A stretch of DNA of 64,000 nt, taken from assembly GCA_027492485.1 (NCBI GenBank), contig JAPUER010000053.1:106159-170158 (forward strand), read 5' to 3'. Positions 47,303 to 56,788 of the stretch are shown in pieces. The notes below the pieces were generated by a model. The model ran no database searches. It was not told the origin of the DNA and worked only from the letters and a program-made list of their open reading frames with translations. The stretch comes from Betaproteobacteria bacterium. GTDB lineage: Bacteria; Pseudomonadota; Gammaproteobacteria; Burkholderiales; Casimicrobiaceae. A program made the translations under genes and the position numbers. The stretch's first letter is position 1, and each line of letters begins with the position of its first letter.

Positions 47303-48091
47303 ATGCAGACACTGAAGATCGAACGCGATGGGCGTGGTGTGGCGATGGTGGTATTCAACCGCCCCGAAGTGCACAACGCTTTTGATGAAACGATGATCCG
47401 TGAGGTGATCGAAGCGTTCCGCGATCTCGGCGACGACGAATCGGTACGCGTGATCATCGTGGCGGCCGAGGGCAAGAGCTTCTGCGCGGGTGCCGACCTC
47501 AACTGGATGAAGCGCGCGTCCGAGTACGACGAGGATCAGAACCGCGAGGATGCAGGGGAATTGGCGCTGATGTTGAACGCCATCTACGCCTGCCCGAAGC
47601 CGGTGATTGCCCGTGTGCAGGGCAATGCGTTCGGCGGCGGCGTCGGCGTTGTGGCGGCGGCCGACATCGCGATCGGCGTGTCCGACGTGCAGTTCGCGCT
47701 GTCCGAGGTGAAGCTGGGCATCATCCCGGCTGTGATCAGCCCCTACGTGATCGAAGCGATCGGTGCGCGCTATGCGCATCGCTACTTCATCACGGCCGAG
47801 CGTTTCAGCGGCTCGGAGGCGTATCGCATCGGCCTGCTGCACGATCTCGCCTCGTCCGTCGAGGCGATGGACGAGATGATCGCCGGCCTTTGCACGACGC
47901 TGCTCGCCAACGGGCCAAAGGCAATCACGGCGGCAAAGAATCTCATTCAGGCCGTGGCGCAAAAACCCATCGACGACGAGCTGATGGAAGACACCATCGA
48001 ACGCATCGCCCAGATCCGCTCGACGCCGGAGGCGAAGGAAGGCATCGGGGCCTTCCTGCAAAAGCGCCGACCGACGTGGGTCAAAGACTAA
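47303..48091 (+). CDS. liuC: Enoyl-CoA hydratase family, 3-methylglutaconyl-CoA hydratase
   Basis: A 262-residue crotonase-fold protein. The oxyanion hole lies in KSFCAGADLNWMKR and GNAFGGGVGVVAAADIAIGV. The position between liuB and liuD identifies it as the 3-methylglutaconyl-CoA hydratase making HMG-CoA. The C-terminus ends a few nt before the inserted repeat cassette. Confidence 0.94.
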   Translation: MQTLKIERDGRGVAMVVFNRPEVHNAFDETMIREVIEAFRDLGDDESVRVIIVAAEGKSFCAGADLNWMKRASEYDEDQNREDAGELALMLNAIYACPKPVIARVQGNAFGGGVGVVAAADIAIGVSDVQFALSEVKLGIIPAVISPYVIEAIGARYAHRYFITAERFSGSEAYRIGLLHDLASSVEAMDEMIAGLCTTLLANGPKAITAAKNLIQAVAQKPIDDELMEDTIERIAQIRSTPEAKEGIGAFLQKRRPTWVKD

Positions 48092-48095
48092 TTTC

Positions 48096-48540
48096 TTTGA
48101 CGCAGATTAGCGCAGATTTGACACAGATGAGCGCAGATTCAAACCTGACCGAGATTGTGATCGGTGCTGCGTATTCGGTCCACAATGAACTCGGTAACGG
48201 GTTTCTGGAAAGTGTCTATCAACGCGCTCTTGCGGTTGAGTTGCAGCGCTTGAGCGTTGAGGTTGAGCTTGAAGTGCCCTTGACGGTGTTCTACCGCGGA
48301 ATCAACGTGGGGGACTATCGAGCTGATTTACTGGTCGCGAAAGATCTGATCGTTGAAGTGAAGGCAACCGATGCGATTTCGCCTGTTCATGAGCAGCAGT
48401 TATTGCACTATCTGTACGCAACTGGGCACCCGCTCGGTCTTCTCGTCAACTTTGGTCGCAGCGTCACGGTGCGGCGAAAACTAGTCTCAAAAAATCTGCG
48501 GCAATCTGCGTCAAATCTGCGCTAATCTGCGTCAAAGAAA
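48096..48540. mobile_element. Inverted-repeat cassette carrying a GxxExxY gene
   Basis: The left end (TTTGACGCAGATTAGCGCAG + ATTTGACACAGATGAGCGC, 48105 onward) is mirrored at 48490-48540, the last copy ending CTGCGTCAAAGAAA right against the liuD ATG. The arms are tandem (T/C)GACGCAGATT-type units. The whole 445-bp block is inserted between liuC and liuD, which are otherwise usually adjacent. Confidence 0.8.
48127..48525 (+). CDS. GxxExxY protein, PD-(D/E)xK-like
   Basis: A 132-residue protein with the name-giving motif in GNGFLESVYQRALAVEL and a nuclease-like DYRADLLVAKDLIVEVKA (Asp, then Glu-x-Lys). Its first codons and its last ones (LVSKNLRQSASNLR) are encoded by the repeat arms. The start is taken as ATG 48127, inside the left arm. 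GxxExxY proteins are widespread and of unknown role; nuclease action on the flanking repeats is an attractive but untested idea. AT-richer than its neighbours. Confidence 0.88.
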   Translation: MSADSNLTEIVIGAAYSVHNELGNGFLESVYQRALAVELQRLSVEVELEVPLTVFYRGINVGDYRADLLVAKDLIVEVKATDAISPVHEQQLLHYLYATGHPLGLLVNFGRSVTVRRKLVSKNLRQSASNLR

Positions 48541-50548
<2,008 letters not shown>

Positions 50549-50553
<5 letters not shown>

Positions 50554-50615
50554 GAGCGGCTTGCCGCGACCCCACGTGACTGCACGGAGAGTTGTCGCGG
50601 CAAGCCGCTCCTGCA
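50549..50615. repeat. REP-like inverted pair 3, overlapping the liuD stop
   Basis: TGTAGGAGCGGCTTGCCGCG + ACC (50549-50571) and its mirror at 50593-50615 (two mismatches at the outer and inner ends), loop 21 nt. The TAG at 50551-50553 is the liuD stop, so the element edge defines the end of LiuD. Confidence 0.93.
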
Positions 50616-50627
50616 ATTAATTTGAAT

Positions 50628-51554
50628 ATGAAGATCCTCGTCCAATCCACCGGCCTCGACATCGTGCCCGGCATCATCGCCGAGCTGCGCAAGCTTCAAC
50701 CGGACTGGGACTACGTTGCCTGGCCGTCCGACGAAGCCTGCGACTATGTCGTGGGCTGGAAGCCGCCGACCGAGCTGTTCGCACGGCAGCCGAAACTCAA
50801 GGCCGTCATCAACTACGGTGCCGGTGTCGACGCGATCCTCGCGATGGGCGCCGTGCCGCCGCATCTGCCGATCGTGCGGCTCGAGGACGCGGGTATGGCG
50901 CAGCAGATGGCCGAGTACGCCGTCTACGGCGTGATCCATCATCAGCGCCACATGCAGATCTATCTCGAGCAGCAGCGCAGCAAACACTGGCAGCAGCGCG
51001 AAGATCGCGGCAACGTTCGCCGTCCAACGGTCGGCGTGTTGGGCCTTGGCGAGATGGGCGGCACCGTTGCCGCACGACTTTCGGTGTTTGGCTACACGGT
51101 GCAGGGCTGGTCGCGTTCGAAACGCGAGGTCGCGGGCGTCAAGACCTTCGCGGGCAGCGCCGAACTGCCGGCCTTCCTCGCGGGCACCGATGTGCTCGTG
51201 TCGATGCTGCCGCTGACCGAGTCGACGCGAGGCCTGATCAACGCCGCGACGCTCGCGCAGCTGCCGCGCGGCGCCTTTCTCGTCAATGCGGGACGCGGCG
51301 GCCATCTGGTCGATGCCGATGTCGTCGCGGCGCTCGACAGCGGCCAGCTCGGCGGCGCCCTGCTCGATGTCTTTCACGAGGAGCCGTTGCCGAAGGATCA
51401 TCCGTACTGGTCGCACCCCAAGGTGATTGTGACCCCACACATCGCGGCGACGACGCCGATCAAGGACGCCTGCGCCCAGATCGTCGCCAAGATCACGGTC
51501 ATGGAGCGCGGCGAGCTTGTGTCGGGCATCGTCGATCCCAAAGTGGGCTATTGA
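50628..51554 (+). CDS. D-2-hydroxyacid dehydrogenase (GhrA-like)
   Basis: A 308-residue NAD(P)-dependent reductase. The Rossmann motif is GLGEMGGTVAARL, the substrate Arg is in NAGRGGHLVD, and the His is in TPHIAATTP. It is of the glyoxylate/hydroxypyruvate reductase A type. Role in the liu cluster is not clear; it may be a rider. The start ATG 50628 lies 12 nt after the REP-like pair. Confidence 0.88.
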   Translation: MKILVQSTGLDIVPGIIAELRKLQPDWDYVAWPSDEACDYVVGWKPPTELFARQPKLKAVINYGAGVDAILAMGAVPPHLPIVRLEDAGMAQQMAEYAVYGVIHHQRHMQIYLEQQRSKHWQQREDRGNVRRPTVGVLGLGEMGGTVAARLSVFGYTVQGWSRSKREVAGVKTFAGSAELPAFLAGTDVLVSMLPLTESTRGLINAATLAQLPRGAFLVNAGRGGHLVDADVVAALDSGQLGGALLDVFHEEPLPKDHPYWSHPKVIVTPHIAATTPIKDACAQIVAKITVMERGELVSGIVDPKVGY

Positions 51555-51573
51555 CCAGACAAGCGAGGACCGC

Positions 51574-52482
51574 ATGAAATATCCAAGCCGCGTCAGCATC
51601 GTCGAAGTCGGCGCCCGCGACGGCCTGCAGAACGAGAAGCAGGAAGTCACAGCCGCGGTCAAGATTGAGCTCGTCAATCGCCTGAGCGAAGCCGGGTTCC
51701 GCAACGTCGAGGCTGGCTCCTTCGTGTCGCCCAAGTGGGTGCCGCAGATGGCGACCTCGGCCGAGGTCATGGCCGGTATCGCGCGCAAGCCGGGCGTCAT
51801 CTATTCGGTGCTGACGCCCAACCTGAAGGGCTTCGAGGGTGCGCTGGCGGCGAAAGCCGACGAGGTCGTCATCTTCGGCGCTGCGTCCGAGGCGTTCTCG
51901 CAGAAGAACATCAACTGTTCGATTGCCGAGAGCATCGAGCGCTTCCGTCCGGTCGCCGAGGCGGCCAAGGCGCACGGCATGCGCGTGCGCGCGGCAGTGT
52001 CCTGCGCGCTCGGCTGCCCGTACCAGGGCGAGGTATCCATCGAGTCGGTCGTCGACTGCGTCAAACGCTTCGCTGACCTCGGCTGCGACGACATCGGCAT
52101 CGCCGACACCATCGGCGTCGGTACGCCGGCACGCGCCTCGGCCGTGTTCGAAGCCGCCGCCAAGGTTTATCCGCTCAGCCAGATCTCGGGACATTTCCAC
52201 GACACCTACGGCCAGGCCTGTGCCAACGTGCTCGCCTGTCTCGAACTCGGCGTCAGCACCTTCGACACCTCGGTCGCGGGCCTCGGCGGCTGCCCCTACG
52301 CCAAAGGCGCGACCGGCAACGTCGCGACCGAAGACGTGCTCTACATGCTGCACGGCATGGGCATCGAGACCGGCATCGACCTCGACCTTGTCTGCGACGC
52401 CGGCCAGTTCATCTCGCAGGCCCTGGGCCGCGCGCCGCACTCGCGCGTAAACCGCGCGCTGGCGGCGAAGCGGGCGGGGTAG
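51574..52482 (+). CDS. liuE: Hydroxymethylglutaryl-CoA lyase
   Basis: A 302-residue TIM-barrel lyase cleaving HMG-CoA to acetyl-CoA and acetoacetate, the last step of leucine breakdown. EVGARDGLQNE holds the catalytic Arg-Asp, HFHDTYGQACAN the metal His pair, and GLGGCPYAKGATGN the mobile-loop Cys. The ATG lies 19 nt after the preceding stop. Confidence 0.97.
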   Translation: MKYPSRVSIVEVGARDGLQNEKQEVTAAVKIELVNRLSEAGFRNVEAGSFVSPKWVPQMATSAEVMAGIARKPGVIYSVLTPNLKGFEGALAAKADEVVIFGAASEAFSQKNINCSIAESIERFRPVAEAAKAHGMRVRAAVSCALGCPYQGEVSIESVVDCVKRFADLGCDDIGIADTIGVGTPARASAVFEAAAKVYPLSQISGHFHDTYGQACANVLACLELGVSTFDTSVAGLGGCPYAKGATGNVATEDVLYMLHGMGIETGIDLDLVCDAGQFISQALGRAPHSRVNRALAAKRAG

Positions 52483-52504
52483 CTTCCGGGCGCCACCCAC
52501 TACT

Positions 52505-52534
52505 GACGTCATTCCGGCGAAAGCCGGAATCCAG
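52505..52534. repeat. Left flanking repeat of the GIY-YIG gene
   Basis: GACGTCATTCCGGCGAAAGC + CGGAATCCAG: ATTCCGGC-GAAA-GCCGGAAT is itself a perfect hairpin. It ends 3 nt before the GIY-YIG start codon. Confidence 0.92.
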
Positions 52535-52537
52535 AAC

Positions 52538-52828
52538 GTGCCCAAACAACCGTGTGTCTATCTGCTCACAAGCGGCCAAAATGGCACGCTCTACACCGGT
52601 GTCACCGCGGATCTCGTCGCACGTGTATATCAGCATCGCGAGGGGCTAGTCGACGGATTCAGCAAGCGCTATCGCGTGAGCCGACTCGTCTGGTACGAGA
52701 TGCATGCCGACATGCCGGCCGCGATTGCCCGCGAGAAGGCCATAAAGGAATGGAAGCGAGCCTGGAAGGTCGAACTCATCGAGACAAGCAATCAGTTCTG
52801 GCGGGACTTGTACGATGATCTGGTTTAG
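52538..52828 (+). CDS. GIY-YIG nuclease domain protein
   Basis: A 96-residue single-domain GIY-YIG protein. VYLLTSGQNGTLYTGVT carries the two-strand motif (VYL/YTG variant), the catalytic Arg lies in DLVARVYQHREG, and the metal Glu in REKAIKEWKRAWK. The start is GTG 52538. It is enclosed by two inverted copies of the same palindromic repeat, with 3 nt on the left and 7 nt on the right. Structurally like UPF0213/YhbQ proteins; a role in moving or cutting the repeat is inferred, not shown. Confidence 0.9.
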   Translation: MPKQPCVYLLTSGQNGTLYTGVTADLVARVYQHREGLVDGFSKRYRVSRLVWYEMHADMPAAIAREKAIKEWKRAWKVELIETSNQFWRDLYDDLV

Positions 52829-52835
52829 CCACCCT

Positions 52836-52863
52836 CTGGATACCGGCTTTCGCCGGTATGACG
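52836..52863. repeat. Right flanking repeat of the GIY-YIG gene
   Basis: CTGGATACCGGCTTTCGCCG + GTATGACG, the inverted counterpart of the left repeat with compensating changes (TACCGGC/GCCGGTA), so the hairpin is kept. Confidence 0.92.
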
Positions 52864-52890
52864 CCCTCGGTTAAGTTTCTGCAAACACTC

Positions 52891-53694
52891 ATGTGGATCG
52901 ACAGCCATTGCCACCTCGACGCCCATGACTTCGACGCCGACCGCGACGAGGTCGTGGCGCAGTCGCGCGCAGCGGGCGTCGAGGCGATCGTCAATCTGCC
53001 GGGACACGTCGATCACTTCGAACAGGCGAAGGCCACGCGCGAGCGCTATGGTTGCCTGACCGGCTATGGCATTCATCCGATGTGGGTAGCCGGCCCGTCG
53101 GGACATTCGACGCGCGACGACATCGGAGTGCTGCGCGCTTGGGTCGAGCGCGAGAAGCCCGATCTGATCGGCGAGATCGGGCTCGATTTCTTCATCCCGG
53201 ACTTCGATCAACCCGAGCAGGAGTGGTTCTTTGCCGAGCAGCTGAAAATCGCTCGCGACTTCGACCTGCCGGTATCACTGCATGTGCGGCGTAGTCAGGA
53301 TCAGATTCTCAAGCACCTGCGCCGCGTCCGCGTGCGCGGCGGATTCGCGCATGCCTTCAACGGCAGCGCGCAGCAGGCGGCGGAATTCGTGAAGCTCGGT
53401 TTCTGTCTGGGCTTTGGCGGCACCGCGACCTTCCCGCAAGCACAGCGCGTGCGCGCGCTGCTGCGCGAGGTGCCGCTCGACAATGTCGTCGTCGAAACCG
53501 ATGCGCCGGACCTGCCGCCGTCGTTTCTGGGAACGATGGGCTCGCGGGTGCGGAACAGTCCGGCATTTCTGCCGCGCATCGGGGAGCTTCTGGCCGCAGT
53601 GCGCGGGATAGCGGTCGATGAATTTGCCGCCAGGACCACGGCGAATGTGTGGCGAACACTGGGCGCCACGGCTGGCAGAGGCGGGGGAGGGTGA
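52891..53694 (+). CDS. TatD-family metal-dependent hydrolase
   Basis: A 267-residue TatD-type nuclease. MWIDSHCHLD (metal HxH), GEIGLDFF, SLHVRRSQDQ, GFAHAFNGS and VVETDAPDLPP follow in family order. TatD proteins are 3'-5' DNases with a role in repair of oxidised DNA. Starts at ATG 52891, just after the right GIY-YIG repeat. Confidence 0.93.
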   Translation: MWIDSHCHLDAHDFDADRDEVVAQSRAAGVEAIVNLPGHVDHFEQAKATRERYGCLTGYGIHPMWVAGPSGHSTRDDIGVLRAWVEREKPDLIGEIGLDFFIPDFDQPEQEWFFAEQLKIARDFDLPVSLHVRRSQDQILKHLRRVRVRGGFAHAFNGSAQQAAEFVKLGFCLGFGGTATFPQAQRVRALLREVPLDNVVVETDAPDLPPSFLGTMGSRVRNSPAFLPRIGELLAAVRGIAVDEFAARTTANVWRTLGATAGRGGGG

Positions 53695-53695
53695 G

Positions 53696-53905
53696 GTGAG
53701 CTTCCGGCATCTGCTGACGCCCGGCGAACCGCAGCCCGTGGAGTCGCCCTGCGTGAAGATATGCGTGATCGAAGACGATGGCTTGTGCGTTGGCTGCGCC
53801 CGCACGCTCGACGAAATTGCCCGTTGGTCGCAGATGACGCCGCAGGAACGCCGAACGCTGATGGCGCAATTGCCCGCACGGCGAAGGGAACGCGGGCGTC
53901 TGTGA
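53696..53905 (+). CDS. DUF1289 small cysteine-rich protein
   Basis: A 69-residue protein with SPCVKICVIEDDGLCVGCAR + TLDEIARW, the DUF1289 signature (four cysteines, likely metal-binding). GTG 53696 is preceded by GGGAGGGTGAG and lies 1 nt after the TatD stop, so the two are co-translated. Function unknown. Confidence 0.87.
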   Translation: MSFRHLLTPGEPQPVESPCVKICVIEDDGLCVGCARTLDEIARWSQMTPQERRTLMAQLPARRRERGRL

Positions 53906-54006
53906 CTTCTCCGGGCAAAGGGTTCGCTCGCCTCCCTTAGTAAGGTGCCAAAGCCGACGGCAGCAGCCTGTCGAGGCGCCGTGCCGTGTTATGACTGTAC
54001 GCACAT

Positions 54007-54124
54007 CAGCTTTTGCGTCTGAACGACCGTTCAAAGCGGGCGATAGGCTGATTTCCATGAAAGTCGACTTAGCCAAAAAACTGGCGCTGACCAGCTACTG
54101 AACTGCGCAGAGGCGCCAAAGCTG
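54007..54124. repeat. Palindromic element, copy F (118 bp)
   Basis: The left arm starts CAGCTTTTGC, and the right arm read in reverse starts CAGCTTTGGC. Each is 59 nt, meeting at AAGTC|GACTT (54061-54070). It lies in the 304-nt convergent gap between the DUF1289 gene and the porin, next to a terminator; nothing else is seen in this gap. Confidence 0.82.
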
Positions 54125-54167
54125 TACGTCGCTTCGTGTCGCGTCGATCGCGCAGATTCGGGAAATA

Positions 54168-54193
54168 AAAAAGGGCGCCAAAGCGCCCTTTTT
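54168..54193. terminator. Bidirectional terminator after the first porin
   Basis: AAAAAGGGCGC-CAAA-GCGCCCTTTTT: an 11-bp perfect stem with A- and T-runs, suited to ending both the minus-strand porin and plus-strand readthrough. Confidence 0.93.
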
Positions 54194-54209
54194 CGATCGA
54201 TCGATTCGG

Positions 54210-55370
54210 TTAGAAGCGATGGATCAGGCCGATGGCCGGGGTGTTGAGCTTGCCGCCGGTTTCGTTCTTCATCGACGAGAAGTACGCGTAGAACTGCGTG
54301 CGCTTCGAGAAGGTGTAGTCGTAAACGAGCGAAACGTGCTTGCCGCCACCGATCGACCAGCGGCTCACGAGTTGAGCAGCCGTCGGTGCCGTGTAGCCAA
54401 CCGGCGGGGTCCAAGCCCAAGCAGCGCCATTGTCGCGCTGGCTGTACTGAACGCCGATGTTGTGCGCGCCCAGCGGAACCTGAGCAGCGACGTCGAAGTA
54501 CTTCATCTTCAACGTGCCGGTCGACAGTTTGTAGCTGGACACATCGTAGGAGCCGTCGATGCGAGCGACGCCGAAGTTGTAACGACCGTAAACGCGGAAC
54601 GCGTTTTGGTCATGCGCACCGGTCGTGACGCCAGCGAGACCGCCGAAGTCTTTATGCAGCGCGTAGGTTGCGCCCAAGGTGACCGGACCGTTCGAATAGA
54701 TGACAGCCGTGTCCCACAAACGTGCCTTCGGCGACGCTGCCTGCTCTTCGATCATCGAGTACATGGTGCGCAGCGTGAAACCGCCGAGATTCGGGGTTGC
54801 ATAGCTGACGGCATTGGCCGAACGCGCATCGAAGTGACCGGTGTTGTTAGCGCCCGAGACGCCGCCGCGACCGTAGTTGGTGAACAGTTGGTTGAAGCCG
54901 AAGCCAGGACCACCCGACACACCGTTGTTGCGGTTTTGCGCACCGGTCGAACCGATGTTCTGGTGAGCCAGACCAAGCACGTCGTCGTACGGCGTCAGAC
55001 CGTAGCCGAACTTGATTTCACCCCAGCCCGGGTTACCGAGGCCCACCCACGATTCGCGTCCCCACATCACGCCGCCACCGAGGCTGCCGTCGTCGGAGCC
55101 GAAGCTGTTTTCGAGCAGGAACATGGCGTACAAACCGCCGCCCAGTTCCTCGCGACCACGGAAACCGAAGCGCGACGAGTTGGCAGTCATGCGATTGATC
55201 GTCGCACCGCTACCGCCTTTGCCGATAGCCGTGTTCGGGTCTTGCGTGCCGCGGTTCGATTCGATCGACGTGTTGATGTAGCCGTACAGCGTGACGTTTG
55301 CCGTCTGCGCTTGGGCGGCAGCAGCTGCGCACGCAGCGGCTACAGCAAGAGCGGTTTTCGAAAATTTCAT
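54210..55370 (-). CDS. Gram-negative porin
   Basis: A 386-residue outer-membrane beta-barrel. The signal peptide is MKFSKTALAVAAACAAAAAQ, and the mature start QTANVTLYGYINTSIE is typical of betaproteobacterial trimeric porins. The barrel ends in the aromatic LIHRF. Tyr/Gly-rich strands alternate throughout. AAGGG precedes ATG 55370. It is one of two adjacent porins. Confidence 0.93.
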   Translation of the reverse strand: MKFSKTALAVAAACAAAAAQAQTANVTLYGYINTSIESNRGTQDPNTAIGKGGSGATINRMTANSSRFGFRGREELGGGLYAMFLLENSFGSDDGSLGGGVMWGRESWVGLGNPGWGEIKFGYGLTPYDDVLGLAHQNIGSTGAQNRNNGVSGGPGFGFNQLFTNYGRGGVSGANNTGHFDARSANAVSYATPNLGGFTLRTMYSMIEEQAASPKARLWDTAVIYSNGPVTLGATYALHKDFGGLAGVTTGAHDQNAFRVYGRYNFGVARIDGSYDVSSYKLSTGTLKMKYFDVAAQVPLGAHNIGVQYSQRDNGAAWAWTPPVGYTAPTAAQLVSRWSIGGGKHVSLVYDYTFSKRTQFYAYFSSMKNETGGKLNTPAIGLIHRF

Positions 55371-55474
55371 GAAATTACCCTTACGAATATTTGGTGTTGA
55401 ACTCGGCGATCTCACACGAGCAGCGATGGTGTTGCCACCGCCGCTCTAGTCAGATCGCGGTTACAACGAGGCGA

Positions 55475-56521
55475 TTAGAACTTGTGCTTGACGCCAACGC
55501 CGAGCAGGCTGGCGGTCATGCCGTTCGCCGCTGCGGTCGACCACGAAGTGTTACCGTCAGCTACGCAGACCAAGCCCTTGTTCTTGCACTGGTAGTAAAC
55601 GCCGTAGACTTCGGTGCGCTTCGAGAAGTCGTATTCGCCCAACAGACCAAAGGCCTGGGCCTTGGCGCTGCCCGACTTGCTTTGAGCCAGTTGCAGACCA
55701 ACGCGAGCCGAGCCGAAGGGAACCGTCACGCTGCCGACCAACGGCTTCGTCTTGACGCCGGCGGCCGACTTGTTCTCGATGTAGGTCAGACCAGCGTAGG
55801 CAACGCCGAAGTTGTAGGTAGCGCCGACGATGAACTGCTTGTCCGACGCGGAGGCGGCCGCGTTCTTCTGATCGCTGAAGCCGACGCCAACGTACACCGG
55901 GCCGTTTTTGTACTCGATGTTGCCGCCAAGCGTGCGGCCGCCCGACGACGTACCGGCAACCTCACCCAGCGCCCAGGCGAGCGATGCGGTCAGGCCGCCC
56001 ATGTTCGGGGTTTTGTAGTAAACCTGATTGTTCTGGCGCAGCGTGTTGGCGTAGAAACCGCCCATGTTGGCAACCGCCGACCAGCCGTTCAGGCAGCCGC
56101 CGAACGAGTCGTCCGAGTTGCACATCACCCAGAAGTTCGGCGAGTAGTCGCGACCCATCTGGATCGAGCCGAAGCCGCCGGACAGGCCGACGTAGGCACG
56201 ACGACCGAACAGCAGACCGCCTTGACCCAGCGAACCGTTGTCAACGTTGAAGCCGTTTTCGAGGTTGAAGAAGGCGTTCAGTCCGCCGCCAAGGCTTTCC
56301 GAGCCACGCAGGCCCCAACGCGAACCAGAGATACCGCCCGACACGAGGCCCGCGGTGGAAACCTTGTTGGCAGCCGCTGCCGCCGTGGTGGTACCTTGGC
56401 TGCCGCGCTCCGACGCCAGATAGGTGTCGATGATGCCGTACAGCGTGACGTTCGCGGTTTGCGCCGAAGCGGCACCGGCTGCGATCGCGCTCACTGCCAA
56501 AGCAACGAGTTTCTTGTTCAT
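55475..56521 (-). CDS. Gram-negative porin
   Basis: A 348-residue porin with signal MNKKLVALAVSAIAAGAASA, then QTANVTLYGIIDTYLASERG, the conserved loop-3 region (GRRAYVGLSGGFGSIQMGR) and the C-terminal GVGVKHKF. Cys pairs (SDDSFGGCLNG) suggest a disulfide in an outer loop. AGGAGA precedes the ATG. It is a diverged paralogue of the porin downstream. The 267 nt upstream are AT-rich and probably hold its promoter; no clear boxes were assigned. Confidence 0.93.
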   Translation of the reverse strand: MNKKLVALAVSAIAAGAASAQTANVTLYGIIDTYLASERGSQGTTTAAAAANKVSTAGLVSGGISGSRWGLRGSESLGGGLNAFFNLENGFNVDNGSLGQGGLLFGRRAYVGLSGGFGSIQMGRDYSPNFWVMCNSDDSFGGCLNGWSAVANMGGFYANTLRQNNQVYYKTPNMGGLTASLAWALGEVAGTSSGGRTLGGNIEYKNGPVYVGVGFSDQKNAAASASDKQFIVGATYNFGVAYAGLTYIENKSAAGVKTKPLVGSVTVPFGSARVGLQLAQSKSGSAKAQAFGLLGEYDFSKRTEVYGVYYQCKNKGLVCVADGNTSWSTAAANGMTASLLGVGVKHKF

Positions 56522-56788
56522 AAGAGTCTCTCCTCAGATATTGACGGTCGACATCGCATCTCGCCGCACATTCATGCTTGAGGAATTGATGCCAACAATT
56601 TTTCTTCCAACGTAATCTCGGAAGCTGCTTTAATTCTGCCAAATTGGCTGGTTTCGACCAACCTTCTGACCGGTCGTGCGGTATTTCGCCATGGCCGAAA
56701 TGTTGTCAATTTGCAACAAGGCGACGCCGCGACGCCGACGCGGCCCGACGTCTCTCATTGCTCGAATTTTACTTCGTAAATTATTGAA

